In this document: piece after piece, positions 25,820 to 35,209 of the stretch
How the letters are laid out: each line of letters opens with the position of its first letter
Numbering within the stretch: the first letter of the stretch is position 1
DNA from: Terriglobia bacterium
GTDB taxonomy: Bacteria; Acidobacteriota; Terriglobia; Terriglobales; Acidobacteriaceae
Assembly (NCBI GenBank): GCA_020073565.1
Contig: JAIQEY010000033.1
Location: forward strand, 1-64,000
Direction of reading: 5' to 3'
Length of the DNA: 64,000 bases
Program-made: the position numbers and the translations under genes
The notes under the pieces: model-generated
Told to the model about the DNA's origin: nothing
Database searches by the model: none
What the model saw: the letters and a program-made list of their open reading frames with translations, nothing else

Positions 25820-27268
25820 TTGAAAAGGACTGATTTCAGACCTGTGTTATGCGGGGCCGTGCTTTTTCTTCTCAATGCGGTGGCGTGTGCTGCCGCACAG
25901 GCGGATTCGCCAGCGCTGGCCTCGGCGCGTCTTTCAGCGGAACACATGCAGGAGTACTCGAGTCTAGCGGTAGATTGGATGCAGCAGTATCTGCGCCTCG
26001 ACACTACCAATCCACCCGGCAATGAGATGCGGGCCGCGCAATTCTTCAAAATGATCCTAGATGCGGAAGGAATCGAGAACCAGGTTTTCGAATATGCGCC
26101 GGGCCGGGCCGATCTGTGGGCGGTGCTGCCGCACAGGGCCGCTCCGACGAAGCGGCCGATCATCCTGCTGAATCACATGGACGTGGTCACCAGCGACCCA
26201 ACGCACTGGACCGTGCCTCCCTTCAGCGGCAAGGTTGTGAATGGATCGATGTATGGCCGGGGCGCGCAGGACATGAAGGAAGAAGGTCTGGCGCAGCTGG
26301 TTGTGATGATCATGCTGAAGCGCGAGAGAGTCGCCCTCGACCGCGACGTCATTTTTCTCGCGGTCGCTGACGAAGAAGCCGCCGGCACGGGTACAGACTG
26401 GTTTATCGCCAACCAGCGCGCACGGTTGCGCGATGCCGAGTTTCTGATCAACGAGGGTGGCGAGAATCTGCTGCAGAACGGCCAGGTGCGTTACGTGGGC
26501 GTGGACGTGGGCGAAAAGTCTCCCCTCTGGCTGCACATCACGGCGCATGGACGGCCGGGACACGGATCGCGTCCCATTCCGGATTCAGCGCCGAACCGGC
26601 TAGTGCGCGCCTTGAACCGGCTGATCCAGTACCAGTCGCCCCTGCGCGTGTTGCCGGTGGTGGATGAATTCTTCAAGGCCATGGCGCCTTACGAACCGCC
26701 GGAGCGGGCGCGGATGTTTTCCGATATCCGGAAGGCGATCCTGGACAAGAGCGTGCAGCAGCAGGTCACCGCCGACGAATCGATCAACTTCCTGCTGCGC
26801 GACACGATTACCGTGACCATGCTGGGGGGATCGCAGCAGACCAACGTGATTCCGCCGGAAGCGTGGGCGAATGTCGATGTGCGACTGCTGCCGGGAGCGG
26901 ACCCGAAGGAATTTCTAGAAACGATCCGCAGGGTCGTGAACGATCCGAATGTGACGGTCGAACCTGAGAGCGCGGAATTTCGCGTGGCGAATTCGTCTCC
27001 AACCGATACGGCGCTGTACAGCGCGATTCGCGAGGTAATGCGGGCCTATTTCGGGGAGGTTCCAGTCGCGCCGCGAATCACCAGCGGCTACACCGAGAAT
27101 CAGCGCTATCGCCCACTCGGCATTCACGCCTACGGATATAGCCCTTATGCAGCGACCGAAGAAGAAGGTTCAACCGAACATGGCAACGACGAGCGCGTGC
27201 GCGTGGAAGAAGTGCGGCGTGCGCCGAGGATACTGTATGACGTGGTAACGCGTGTGGCCGCGCATTAG
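25820..27268 (+). CDS. Secreted M20/M25/M40 family metallopeptidase
   Basis: 482 aa with signal peptide (VLCGAVLFLLNAVACAAAQA). Di-zinc site motifs: LLNHMDVV (His, Asp), GRGAQDMKEEGLAQL (bridging Asp), FLAVADEEAAGTGTDW (catalytic Glu pair) and a C-terminal YGYSPY/EHGNDERV segment with the last histidine. The dimerisation domain begins at HITAHGRPGHGSRP. It probably trims peptides or deacylates in the periplasm. The start is TTG at 25820 with GGGGAG 10 nt upstream. Confidence 0.87.
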   Translation: MKRTDFRPVLCGAVLFLLNAVACAAAQADSPALASARLSAEHMQEYSSLAVDWMQQYLRLDTTNPPGNEMRAAQFFKMILDAEGIENQVFEYAPGRADLWAVLPHRAAPTKRPIILLNHMDVVTSDPTHWTVPPFSGKVVNGSMYGRGAQDMKEEGLAQLVVMIMLKRERVALDRDVIFLAVADEEAAGTGTDWFIANQRARLRDAEFLINEGGENLLQNGQVRYVGVDVGEKSPLWLHITAHGRPGHGSRPIPDSAPNRLVRALNRLIQYQSPLRVLPVVDEFFKAMAPYEPPERARMFSDIRKAILDKSVQQQVTADESINFLLRDTITVTMLGGSQQTNVIPPEAWANVDVRLLPGADPKEFLETIRRVVNDPNVTVEPESAEFRVANSSPTDTALYSAIREVMRAYFGEVPVAPRITSGYTENQRYRPLGIHAYGYSPYAATEEEGSTEHGNDERVRVEEVRRAPRILYDVVTRVAAH

Positions 27269-27352
27269 GAATCAGCGGGCAACGCCTTTCGTGAATTGTT
27301 AAACCCCGGATGCTCAGAGCATCTTCTACCTGCCGTCGATCATCAAGTAAGC

Positions 27353-28471
27353 ATGACACGTTACATGGCTGCGCTCCTTCCGTTTCTGCTGACATTGTTT
27401 AGCCGAGCCGAGAAGACTCCCTTCGATCTAAAGCAACTGAAACTGCCCGAGGGCTTCCACATTGCGGCGTTCGCGCAGGTGGATGGACCCCGCATGATGT
27501 TCTTCAGTCCCGGTGGCACGCTGCTGGTGAGCGAATCGGGCGAGGGCAAGGTCGAGGCGCTGCCCGACGCGAAACACACTGGCAAAGCTGAGCGCGCCGT
27601 GACGGTTCTCGAGGGCCTGAATGAGCCGCATGGGCTCGCGTTCTTCGAGGGCAAGCTGTACGTGGCCGAGAATGACAAGGTTCGCCGTTATGACTGGGAC
27701 GAAGCGAACCTGCGGGCGACAAATCCGAAGGCCATTGCCAATTTGCCGGGGAGCGGCGGACACTCGACACGCAGCCTCGTATTTCGCGGCAACAAGATGT
27801 ACGTCTCGGCCGGATCGAGTTGCAACGTCTGCATCGAAAAAGATCCCCGGCGGGCGGCAGTGATGGAGTTCAACCCGGACGGCAGCGGGCAGAGGATCTT
27901 TGCCAAGGGCCTGCGCAATGCGGTCGGGCTGGCCGTGAATCCGAAGACGGACACGGTGTGGGTCACGGTGAACGGACGCGACTGGCTGGGAGATGACCTG
28001 CCGCCGGAGGTGATCGTCGATCTCGGAAAGAACGGCGGCGATGGAGGCTGGCCGTATTGCTATGGCGACCGAGTTCCCGACCCAAATTTCACCAAGCCCG
28101 GGGATAACCGCTGCCAGAGCGTCATCCCGCCGAAGGTCCAGATGCAGGCGCACTCGGCTCCGTTGGGGCTCGCCTTTTATGAGGGCACAATGTTCCCTCC
28201 GGAGTATCGCAACAATGTCTTCGTGGCACTTCACGGGTCGTGGAACCGCAACGTGCCGACGGGATACAAAGTTGTGCGCGTGAAGCTCGACGAACAACGT
28301 CAGCCACAGGGCGGCGCGGAAGACTTCATCACCGGATGGCTCGCCCCCGGCGAGATGAAGAAGGGGCGCTGGATGGGGCGTCCGGTAGGAATTGTCTTTG
28401 GCGGTGATGGATCGATGTACTTGAGTGACGATTCGGGCGGGGTGATTTACCGGGTAACGTACCAAAAGTAG
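27353..28471 (+). CDS. Sorbosone dehydrogenase / PQQ-type beta-propeller family protein
   Basis: Secreted six-bladed beta-propeller of the glucose/sorbosone dehydrogenase type. Landmarks: LKLPEGFHIAAFAQVDGPRMM, GLNEPHGLAFFEGKLYVAEN, GGHSTRSLVF, GLRNAVGLAVNPKTDTVWVTVNGRD, GWPYCYG and FHGSWN-like ALHGSWNRN, then GRPVGIVFGGDGSMYLSDDSGGVIYRV. I start at the ATG at 27353 because MTRYMAALLPFLLTLF is a proper signal peptide; that gives 372 aa. Cofactor and substrate are unverified. Codirectional with the M20 peptidase gene, 84 bp downstream. Confidence 0.83.
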   Translation: MTRYMAALLPFLLTLFSRAEKTPFDLKQLKLPEGFHIAAFAQVDGPRMMFFSPGGTLLVSESGEGKVEALPDAKHTGKAERAVTVLEGLNEPHGLAFFEGKLYVAENDKVRRYDWDEANLRATNPKAIANLPGSGGHSTRSLVFRGNKMYVSAGSSCNVCIEKDPRRAAVMEFNPDGSGQRIFAKGLRNAVGLAVNPKTDTVWVTVNGRDWLGDDLPPEVIVDLGKNGGDGGWPYCYGDRVPDPNFTKPGDNRCQSVIPPKVQMQAHSAPLGLAFYEGTMFPPEYRNNVFVALHGSWNRNVPTGYKVVRVKLDEQRQPQGGAEDFITGWLAPGEMKKGRWMGRPVGIVFGGDGSMYLSDDSGGVIYRVTYQK

Positions 28472-28485
28472 CCTACCGCGGCGAA

Positions 28486-28515
28486 GGAAGGGCGAGGGCG
28501 CCCGTCGCTCCATTC
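28486..28515. repeat. Palindromic repeat, GGGCGAGGGCGCCC type
   Basis: GGAAGGGCGAGGGCGCCCGTCGCTCCATTC lies between convergent genes. It is kin to the copies at 10390 and 29711. Confidence 0.6.
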
Positions 28516-28522
28516 GGAACCT

Positions 28523-29638
28523 TCACTCCCCGCAATACTTCTCATACTGCTGGTAGATGAACGGGTCGGTCATACCGGCGATGTAGTCGCAGATCACGCG
28601 CGGCAGCGGCTCTTGCACGGATTTTTCGCGGTAGTTGCGGGGCAGGTCGTCGGGTTCCTCCATCCAGTGCGCGAAGAGTTCTCCGATGATGCGCTCGGCG
28701 TCTTCTTTCTCGCCTTCGAGTGCGGGGCTGAAATAGAGATTCTCGTAGAGGAAATCCTTGAACTGGCGCCGCTCTTGTTCAACCTCCACGCTGAAGGCGG
28801 CGAGCCGCTCAGGATGCTGGCGAATGTCGTCCAGGGTGTAAACGTCTGCCTGCTTGAGACGATGCTTTGTGTTGGTGATTAGGTCGCCCACCAGGCGGTC
28901 GAACACGCGCTTTAGCGTCTCGTTGAATTGCAGCTTCTCGGCGGCGCTGGAATAGAGTGCGCGAACTTCCCCATAGCAGCGGTCAAAGATCGCCACGCCG
29001 GCTGCAATCTGCTCGATGGTCAGCAGGTGCGCCTCGCAACCATCGTCTAAGTCGGCCGTGTTGTAGGCGATCTCGTCGGCCAGGTCGATAAGCTGCGCTT
29101 CCAGCGGCGGCCGCTGGTCCAAAACGTATTCGGCGAGTTCGGGATGGTCTTTGGGAGCGTAGTCGTGCGAGTGCTTGATGATTCCCTCGCGGACTTCGAA
29201 TGTCAGATTGAGCCCGCGAAACGAAGCGTAGCGAAGTTCGAAGTCTTCGACGATGCGAAGCGCGTGCAGGTTGTGATCAAAGGACAATCCGTGGAGGCGC
29301 ATGGCAGCGTCGAGCGCCTTCTCTCCCGCGTGGCCGAAGGGAGGATGTCCGATGTCGTGCACCAGAGCCAGCGCTTCGACCAGGTCGCTATTCAATCCCA
29401 GCTGGGCGGCGATGGTGCGCGAGATTTGGGCGACTTCGATGGTGTGGGTCAGGCGGTTGCGGAAGTGATCGGAATAGCGGCGGGTGAACACCTGGGTCTT
29501 AGCTTCGAGGCGCCGGAAGGCGCGGGCGTGGACGACTCGGTCGCGGTCACGCTGAAAGTCGTTGCGGTAGGGATGCGGGGGCTCGGGATAGCGGCGTCCG
29601 CGGGAGTCTTCTACGCGCACCGCATAGTCGGCGAGCAT
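28523..29638 (-). CDS. dgt: Deoxyguanosinetriphosphate triphosphohydrolase-like protein
   Basis: HD-domain dNTP triphosphohydrolase that controls dNTP pools. RAFRRLEAKTQVFTRRYSDHFRNRLTHTIEVAQISRTIA carries the first metal histidine, ALVHDIGHPPFGHAGEKALD the HD pair, and LIDLADEIAYNTADLDDG the distal aspartate. 371 aa fits the shorter non-enterobacterial type. A TAGACT hexamer ends 6 nt before the ATG. It converges on the sorbosone-dehydrogenase-like gene. Confidence 0.93.
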   Translation of the reverse strand: MLADYAVRVEDSRGRRYPEPPHPYRNDFQRDRDRVVHARAFRRLEAKTQVFTRRYSDHFRNRLTHTIEVAQISRTIAAQLGLNSDLVEALALVHDIGHPPFGHAGEKALDAAMRLHGLSFDHNLHALRIVEDFELRYASFRGLNLTFEVREGIIKHSHDYAPKDHPELAEYVLDQRPPLEAQLIDLADEIAYNTADLDDGCEAHLLTIEQIAAGVAIFDRCYGEVRALYSSAAEKLQFNETLKRVFDRLVGDLITNTKHRLKQADVYTLDDIRQHPERLAAFSVEVEQERRQFKDFLYENLYFSPALEGEKEDAERIIGELFAHWMEEPDDLPRNYREKSVQEPLPRVICDYIAGMTDPFIYQQYEKYCGE

Positions 29639-29644
29639 GAGAAA

Positions 29645-29650
29645 AGTCTA
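29645..29650 (-). promoter_or_regulatory. -10 box TAGACT, leaderless dgt
   Basis: GCTAGACTTTTCTCATG on the minus strand: six nucleotides separate the -10 hexamer from the start codon, with no Shine-Dalgarno. Confidence 0.5.
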
Positions 29651-29710
29651 GCATTGTTGAATTTTGATTGTTGAGGGGCGGACTGAGAGCAGGAACTCCG
29701 CAGACGGCTC

Positions 29711-29739
29711 GACGGGCGAGCGCGCCCGTCGCTCCATCA
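29711..29739. repeat. Palindromic repeat, GGGCGAGCGCGCCC type
   Basis: GACGGGCGAGCGCGCCCGTC is an almost perfect stem, followed by GCTCCATCA as in the copy at 28486. It is just past the stop of the TPR gene. Confidence 0.65.
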
Positions 29740-29749
29740 CGTTCATCTA

Positions 29750-31828
29750 CTACTTCTGCGGTTCTTCTTTGGCCAGCTTGATCTTGGCGGAATCGAGCTT
29801 CTTCTGGACGCTGGCTAGAGCGGCGGGATCCACCTCGGCGGCGATCGTGCGATTCCACTCGTTCAGGGCCCGCTCCCAGTGCGTGGCGGCGAGCTTCAAG
29901 CGTCCGGTTTTCTGGTAGAGATCACCCAGGTGATCATGAACCGTGGGATCAGTATTGATTTTCTGCGAAGCCTTCACCAGGTTTTCTTCCGCCAGTTCGT
30001 ACTTTCCGAGCCGGAAATACGCCCAGCCGAGGGAGTCGAGATAAGCACCGTTGGCAGGATCGAGTTCGACCGCCTTCTTGATATAGCCGAGCGCTTCTTC
30101 GAGCTTGGTGTTCTGGTCGGCCAGCATATAGCCGAGATAGTTCAGAGCGGAAGCATGCTGCGGATCACTGGCCAGAACCTTCTTGAATTGCTCCTCCGCG
30201 TCGGCGTAGTGTTTCTCGTGCTCGAACGTGGAACCGCGGAGAAACCAGACATACTCCTTGTCGTCGGGCTTGGTGGAGAGTTGCTCAGCCTTGTCGAGCG
30301 CTTGCTCCGCGTCGCTGAAGCGCCGCAGGCGCGTGTTCATCTGCGCCAGCGTGATATAGATCTGGCGATCGCTCGCGTCGCCTTTCAGCAGGCCGCGAAC
30401 GTCCTTGAGCGCCCGGTCGGCATCGCCCGTGTCCGCCTGCTGCGCTGCCAGGACCATCTTCAGATCTATGCTCTTGGGAACCTTCTGGACCGCTTCCTTG
30501 GCCGCGTCGGTGGCTTTCTGCCATTCCTTGGCTTCACGCCAAGTGTCGATGATCTGTTGGTAGCCACGCTCCTCGTTATCCTCACCGCCGAGCGCGACCA
30601 TCTGACGGAAGGTGTCGTTGGCGGCCTGGTTGTTGCCCTGGTCGCGGTAGATCGAGCCCAGACGCTCGAGGAACACGGCGCGGTTGCTCTTCTCCCCTTG
30701 GGTATAGCCGTTGTCGGGCTTCTCTGACTTCTTCAGCAAGTCCTTCATGATCTGGACCGCTTCGTCGTAGCGGCCCTGGGCCTGGTAGATCGCGGCGATG
30801 CGATAGGGCACCTCGACGGAATCCTGCACCATGGACTCTGACTTCTTCAGATTCTCGAGCGCCGCGTCGAACTTGCCCTGTTTCTGGTAAATCTCCGCAA
30901 TGCGCACGTAGGTCTGCGCGTCTTCGGGATTCGCATCGGCGATGACCTTGTACTGTTCGAGCGCCGCCTCGGTCTGGCCGTCGTTCAGAAGATTTTGCGC
31001 GAGACCGCGAATCGCATCCAGATTGTCGCGGTCGAGTTCGATGGCGTGCCGGTAGGCTTCCACCGCATTCTTGTACTGCTTCTGCTGCTCGTAGGTGTAG
31101 CCGAGCGCGGAGTAAAGCTTGGCGGAGCGAGCCGCGTTGGGAACTGAACTCAGCACCTGCGCAGCCCGCGAGGTATCGCCGAGTTCGTTATAGAGGTAAG
31201 CCAGCGTGGTGACGGCTTCTTCGGATCCGGGCTGCAGCTTCACCGCGGTCTTGAATTCGTTCTCCGCCTTTTGCAGATCGTTATTCAGGCGGTAAAGGCG
31301 GCCCAGGAGCAGGTGGTCGTCCATGCTATCGGGTTGCAGACGGACGATCTGCTCGTACTGCTCAATGGCCAGTTTCAGGACATTCTGCGATCCGTTGCCG
31401 GCCTGCATGTCGCCCAGCGAGCGCAGATAAATTCGGCCTAGCAGCCGGCGCGCTTCTAGGTTATTGGGATCGCGCTTGATGATGTCTTGGGCTTCAATGA
31501 CGGCATCGCGAATGCGGCCCGTCTTGGCATAGAGTTCAGCTAGACCGGAGGTAAGATACGCGGATGTGGGATCGGCATCGATGGCGGCGCGGTATTCCTC
31601 GATCGCCTTGTTGGCCAGTTCGCTGCGGCCGTAGGTCGCCACTTGCTCCTCGTACATGTGAGCAAGGGCAAAATGGTAGTAAGCGGCGGCGCGGTCGGGA
31701 ACTTTTGTTTTGGCGGCGGACTCGGCACCCGCCGCGGCGGAATCCCCGGCGTGAGCGGGCTGATTTTGGGCCAACAACATCGCCCCTGTAAGAATGAGAC
31801 ACCAGACAAGCCAAACCTGTTTTTTCAT
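29750..31828 (-). CDS. Secreted tetratricopeptide repeat protein
   Basis: 692 aa with signal peptide (VWLVWCLILTGAMLLAQ) and at least fourteen TPR units spread over the whole mature protein; consensus-like examples are AKLYSALGYTYEQQKQYKNAVEAYRHAIELD and ASALNYLGYMLADQNTKLEEALGYIKKAVELDP. There is no catalytic domain. It is probably periplasmic and a scaffold for protein-protein contacts, perhaps in envelope assembly or secretion, but nothing nearby fixes its partner. Upstream about 170 bp are without a gene before purH. Confidence 0.85.
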   Translation of the reverse strand: MKKQVWLVWCLILTGAMLLAQNQPAHAGDSAAAGAESAAKTKVPDRAAAYYHFALAHMYEEQVATYGRSELANKAIEEYRAAIDADPTSAYLTSGLAELYAKTGRIRDAVIEAQDIIKRDPNNLEARRLLGRIYLRSLGDMQAGNGSQNVLKLAIEQYEQIVRLQPDSMDDHLLLGRLYRLNNDLQKAENEFKTAVKLQPGSEEAVTTLAYLYNELGDTSRAAQVLSSVPNAARSAKLYSALGYTYEQQKQYKNAVEAYRHAIELDRDNLDAIRGLAQNLLNDGQTEAALEQYKVIADANPEDAQTYVRIAEIYQKQGKFDAALENLKKSESMVQDSVEVPYRIAAIYQAQGRYDEAVQIMKDLLKKSEKPDNGYTQGEKSNRAVFLERLGSIYRDQGNNQAANDTFRQMVALGGEDNEERGYQQIIDTWREAKEWQKATDAAKEAVQKVPKSIDLKMVLAAQQADTGDADRALKDVRGLLKGDASDRQIYITLAQMNTRLRRFSDAEQALDKAEQLSTKPDDKEYVWFLRGSTFEHEKHYADAEEQFKKVLASDPQHASALNYLGYMLADQNTKLEEALGYIKKAVELDPANGAYLDSLGWAYFRLGKYELAEENLVKASQKINTDPTVHDHLGDLYQKTGRLKLAATHWERALNEWNRTIAAEVDPAALASVQKKLDSAKIKLAKEEPQK

Positions 31829-31998
31829 GAAAATCCTAAGGATAGTTGCATTACACCGATTGGATGCAGAAACGCCACCGCCGGTTAATCCCTATTCTAC
31901 CCTTGACCAGGGCTCTAGACACAGAGAAAGCGGAGAAGCTTGTCAAATTCGGAAGTACAGGGGCGAAAGCGTTAGATTTGGGGTTCCAAGCCCAGCTT

Positions 31999-33555
31999 CT
32001 AGTGCCGGAAATGGCGTATTCCGGTGAAAATCATGGCCAAACCGAGGCGGTCGGCGGCCTCGATAACCTCCTGGTCGCGCACGGAACCGCCCGGTTGGAT
32101 GATGGCGGTGGCTCCGGCCCTGGCGATCTCCTCGACGCCGTCCGGGAACGGGAAGAAGGCGTCGGAGGCCGCCACCGTGCCTTTGAGCGGCAGCTGCGCC
32201 TTCATCGCTCCGACTTTGCAGGAATCGACCCGGCTCATCTGGCCGGCTCCAACCCCGACGGTTTGTCCGTCGCGGGCGTAGAGAATTGCGTTCGACTTCA
32301 CGTGCTTGCAGACTTTCCAGGCAAACAGCAGCGCCCGCTTTTCTTCCGGCGTGGGCGCACGTTGGGTGACTACCTTCAGATCGGATTCGGCCAATTTGTG
32401 AAGGTCGGCATCCTGCACCAGCATGCCTCCAGAAATGTTCTTCAGGACCCACGTTTGCTGACCGGCAGGGACTTCGACCAGGCGCAGATTCTTTTTCGGC
32501 GCGAACACTTCCTTCGCAGCCGCGTCGAATGACGGTGCGGCGATTACTTCCAGGAAGAGCTTGGCCATTTCGGTGGCGGCCGCGGCATCGATCGCGCGAT
32601 TCACTCCGATCACTCCGCCGAACGCTGACACCGGGTCGCATTCCAGCGCGCGGACATAAGCCTCGGCCAGAGTCTTGCCCGTGGCAGTGCCGCACGGATT
32701 CGTATGCTTGATGATGGCGCAAACCGGGACGTCGAATTCCTGCGCCAGATCCCAGGCCGCCTGTAGATCGACAATGTTGTTGTAGGAAAGCTCTTTGCCC
32801 TGAAGTTGGTGTGCGTTGGCTACGCCCGTCCCTGTGGCGTCGGCATACATAGCGGCTTTCTGGTGTGGATTCTCCCCGTAGCGCAGATCCATCGTTTTCT
32901 GAAATTGCAGACGCAAAGTTTGCGGGAAACTCGACGGTGCTTCGAGTTGGAAGTTGCCGTCCAACCGGACGCGCTCGAGGGTGGAAGCGATGGCGGAGTC
33001 GTACGCGGCTGTGGTGGCGAAGGCTTTCTGCGCCAGGCGCCACTTGGTTTCTCTGGATAAGGCGCCCCCAGAGCGCGCCATCTCTTCTGCAATTGCGTTG
33101 TAGTCCGAGGGCGACGTCACGACCGCCACATCCTGAAAATTCTTGGCTGCCGAACGAATCATCGAAGGCCCACCGATATCGATGTTTTCGATCAGTTCCT
33201 CGAAGTGGACTCCCGGCTTGGCGGCAGTCTTTTCAAAGGCGTACAAGTTCACGACCACCATGTCGATCGCGGGAATACCGTGCTCGGCGACCGCCGCCCG
33301 GTGCGCGCTGTCTTCCCGGCGATGCAGGATGCCGCCATGCACCTTGGGATGCAGCGTTTTCACGCGGCCGTCAAGCATCTCGGGGAAACCGGTCAACTCA
33401 GAAATGTCTTTGACGGAGATGCCAGAGTCGCGCAGCAGCTTCGCGGTACCGCCGGTGGAAACCAGTTCCACGCCTGAGGCGGCGAGTTTGCGGGCGAAAT
33501 CGACCAGTCCGGATTTGTCGGTAACGCTAAGAATGGCACGCTGGATCTTGGACAT
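31999..33555 (-). CDS. purH: Bifunctional AICAR formyltransferase / IMP cyclohydrolase
   Basis: Last two steps of purine synthesis to IMP. The N-terminal MGS-like cyclohydrolase domain ([41 protein letters not shown]) is followed by the AICARFT domain ([61 protein letters not shown]). From the ATG at 33555 the protein is 518 aa, the usual length; the extra 35 codons of the track ORF run into the upstream heptamer repeat. AGAGGTCC precedes the ATG. Confidence 0.97.
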   Translation of the reverse strand: MSKIQRAILSVTDKSGLVDFARKLAASGVELVSTGGTAKLLRDSGISVKDISELTGFPEMLDGRVKTLHPKVHGGILHRREDSAHRAAVAEHGIPAIDMVVVNLYAFEKTAAKPGVHFEELIENIDIGGPSMIRSAAKNFQDVAVVTSPSDYNAIAEEMARSGGALSRETKWRLAQKAFATTAAYDSAIASTLERVRLDGNFQLEAPSSFPQTLRLQFQKTMDLRYGENPHQKAAMYADATGTGVANAHQLQGKELSYNNIVDLQAAWDLAQEFDVPVCAIIKHTNPCGTATGKTLAEAYVRALECDPVSAFGGVIGVNRAIDAAAATEMAKLFLEVIAAPSFDAAAKEVFAPKKNLRLVEVPAGQQTWVLKNISGGMLVQDADLHKLAESDLKVVTQRAPTPEEKRALLFAWKVCKHVKSNAILYARDGQTVGVGAGQMSRVDSCKVGAMKAQLPLKGTVAASDAFFPFPDGVEEIARAGATAIIQPGGSVRDQEVIEAADRLGLAMIFTGIRHFRH

Positions 33556-33597
33556 GAGGACCTCTGGGCGAACCGGAGATTTTAGCAGCTTGAAAGG

Positions 33598-33731
33598 AGT
33601 TCTCAGTTCCCGGTTCTCAGTTCTCAGTGAAAGACAAAAAAAACAGGCAACCAATACCAATGGCGCCGATCATAGGAAACTGAGAACTGAGAACTGAGAA
33701 CTGAGAACTGAGAACTGAGAACTGAGAACTA
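33598..33731. repeat. AACTGAG heptamer array with inverted partner
   Basis: Seven exact tandem AACTGAG units (33678-33726) plus a partial one face an inverted set (GTTCTCAGTTCCCGGTTCTCAGTTCTCAGT, from 33599), so the transcript could form a long hairpin. The stop codon of the next gene upstream (TAG at 33729-33731) abuts the array. Confidence 0.85.
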
Positions 33732-34349
33732 ACTTTTTGCTTTCGCGGTCAGCTTCACCTGGCCGTCTTTAGTCTCCACGGAATACACGACGGTCTCGCA
33801 GCCATGCTCCTTCCGAATCTGGCTGGTTTTCTTCTGCACGAAGGCCGCGAAGGAATCCAGACTGCCGGCAGTCTTTTCTCCCGACTTCTGCTTGGCGGCG
33901 GTGAGCGCCTTGTAGAGGGATTCTACTTTGTCTCTTTCGGCGGCGGCGTCGGAGCATTGCACGGTGAAGGGTTCGTCGCCGGTGGAGGTTCCGGCACGGC
34001 GGCTTACACCATACACCGGACGATGCTTCGTCTCGCGCTCCTCGGGAGGGCGCACGCCTTGGACCGAAAGAATAGCTTCCTGCGGACGTCGGTATCCCTC
34101 TTCGCGAATCCGCATCTTCTTGCGCCAGAGGTCGGCCTGGACGGCGTAGCGCTGGGCCATCTCGTTGTACCGGAAGCGCTGGGAGAAGCTCATTCGCGAA
34201 CCGTCGCTGAACTTGCGGATCAGCGTGAGCACCTTCCACTCGACGTCGGTGGGGGGGCGCTTGGCCGGGTTATTAAAGAAGATCTCGTACTCGATCTTCA
34301 GCCGGCGGAGTTGCTGGTCGAGTAGATTCAGTTCTTCATCAATGGTCAC
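33729..34349 (-). CDS. Conserved hypothetical protein (MXAN_5187-like)
   Basis: 206 aa, soluble, charged. The N-terminal half is helical and conserved in style (LDQQLRRLKIEYEIFFNNPAKRPPTDVEWKVLTLIRKFSDG, then FSQRFRYNEMAQRYAVQADLWRKKMR); this resembles the domain named after Myxococcus MXAN_5187. A middle Pro/Arg-rich linker leads to a C-terminal segment (RDKVESLYKALTAAKQKSGE ... FAAFVQKKTSQIRKEHGCETVVYSVE). No function can be given. Its stop codon touches the AACTGAG heptamer array. Confidence 0.7.
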   Translation of the reverse strand: MTIDEELNLLDQQLRRLKIEYEIFFNNPAKRPPTDVEWKVLTLIRKFSDGSRMSFSQRFRYNEMAQRYAVQADLWRKKMRIREEGYRRPQEAILSVQGVRPPEERETKHRPVYGVSRRAGTSTGDEPFTVQCSDAAAERDKVESLYKALTAAKQKSGEKTAGSLDSFAAFVQKKTSQIRKEHGCETVVYSVETKDGQVKLTAKAKS

Positions 34350-34427
34350 AGATTGCCCCTGCCGACAGATTAGCGTGGGCGGTGGGCCAATCGCGAGGTT
34401 CCAGCAGGACAGGGGCCAATGGTGCAG

Positions 34428-34580
34428 AAAAACAGGCTCTGGGCTCTAGGCGCTTTGGGCTCTAGGCTCTCGGCTTTAGCTCAGGCATCCCATTCAGTTT
34501 GGAAGGGGGCACTTCTTGATATAAGGCAGGTGTGCTTGCGGCGAAATCCGAACGCCGAGAGCCCAGAGCCTGTTTCGAGC
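34428..34580. repeat. GGCTCTA/GGGCTCT repeat with inverted partner
   Basis: CAGGCTCTGGGCTCTAGGCGCTTTGGGCTCTAGGCTCTCGG (from 34431) is complementary to CCGAGAGCCCAGAGCCTG near 34556. The repeat fills the gap downstream of the HTH gene. Confidence 0.65.
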
Positions 34581-34925
34581 CTATTTCGTGCTGGCAGCCA
34601 TTTTCTTAACCATCGCCAGAACCAGCTTGCGGTCACTATCATTCAGGTTAGTAGCGTAGCGACGGATCTGGCTCAGGAAGCGCACCTCGTCGTCGGAAAG
34701 CTGGGGCAGTCCCTTATGTCCGTTGGAATGTCCTTCCGAGAAGAACTGCGACAAAGCTAAGTCCATTGCTCCCGCGATTTTGGACAGGGTGTCGAGAGAT
34801 GGGATGGTGTGACCGTTTTCCACCCGGGAGAGGTAGCAACGCAACAACCCGGTACGCTTCTCAATGTCACCCTGTGACATTCCTTTCTGAAGCCGGTAGT
34901 TGCGGATGGTTTCGCCAATATTCAT
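34581..34925 (-). CDS. XRE-family helix-turn-helix regulator
   Basis: 114-aa DNA-binding protein. The HTH_3 domain spans residues ~5-60: IGETIRNYRLQKGMSQGDIEKRTGLLRCYLSRVENGHTIPSLDTLSKIAGAM. The remainder (LSQFF...LSDDEVRFLSQIRRYATNLNDSDRKLVLAMVKKMAAS) is a short helical tail resembling a dimerisation segment. The track ORF begins at 35327, but the family starts at MNIGE, so I use the ATG at 34925. Targets are unknown; neighbours are a DksA-like factor and a hypothetical gene. Confidence 0.88.
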   Translation of the reverse strand: MNIGETIRNYRLQKGMSQGDIEKRTGLLRCYLSRVENGHTIPSLDTLSKIAGAMDLALSQFFSEGHSNGHKGLPQLSDDEVRFLSQIRRYATNLNDSDRKLVLAMVKKMAASTK

Positions 34926-35157
34926 AAGAACGCGAAAACGGAACCGAAAAAGATGCGTGCATAGTAACCAGAGTAGTACCGTCTGGCAAGTGGAAATTCG
35001 TTGCACCAATAATGCGACCAGCCCGCGGCGTGCGCCCGGGCACACTAGCATGGCGATGCGGGAACGTCCGTCCGGCACGCCAAGCTCTCCGCCAAGCGAT
35101 GGCTCTTTGCAGCTGGCGCGAGCCTTCTCGAGCTTGTCCACGCTACCCAGAAAATGA

Positions 35158-35180
35158 AACCGCCGCACGGGGCGGCGGTT
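35158..35180 (-). terminator. Rho-independent terminator of the dksA-like gene
   Basis: AACCGCCGC-CCCGT-GCGGCGGTT on the minus strand, followed by TCATTTTC. It is 30 bp past the stop of the DksA-like gene. Confidence 0.7.
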
Positions 35181-35209
35181 CTCGGAATCAACGACGGAGA
35201 TTAGAGGAT

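Noticed and set aside
33678-33726. Possible CRISPR array
   Set aside because: Units are 7 bp and contiguous with no spacers; no cas genes in the window.
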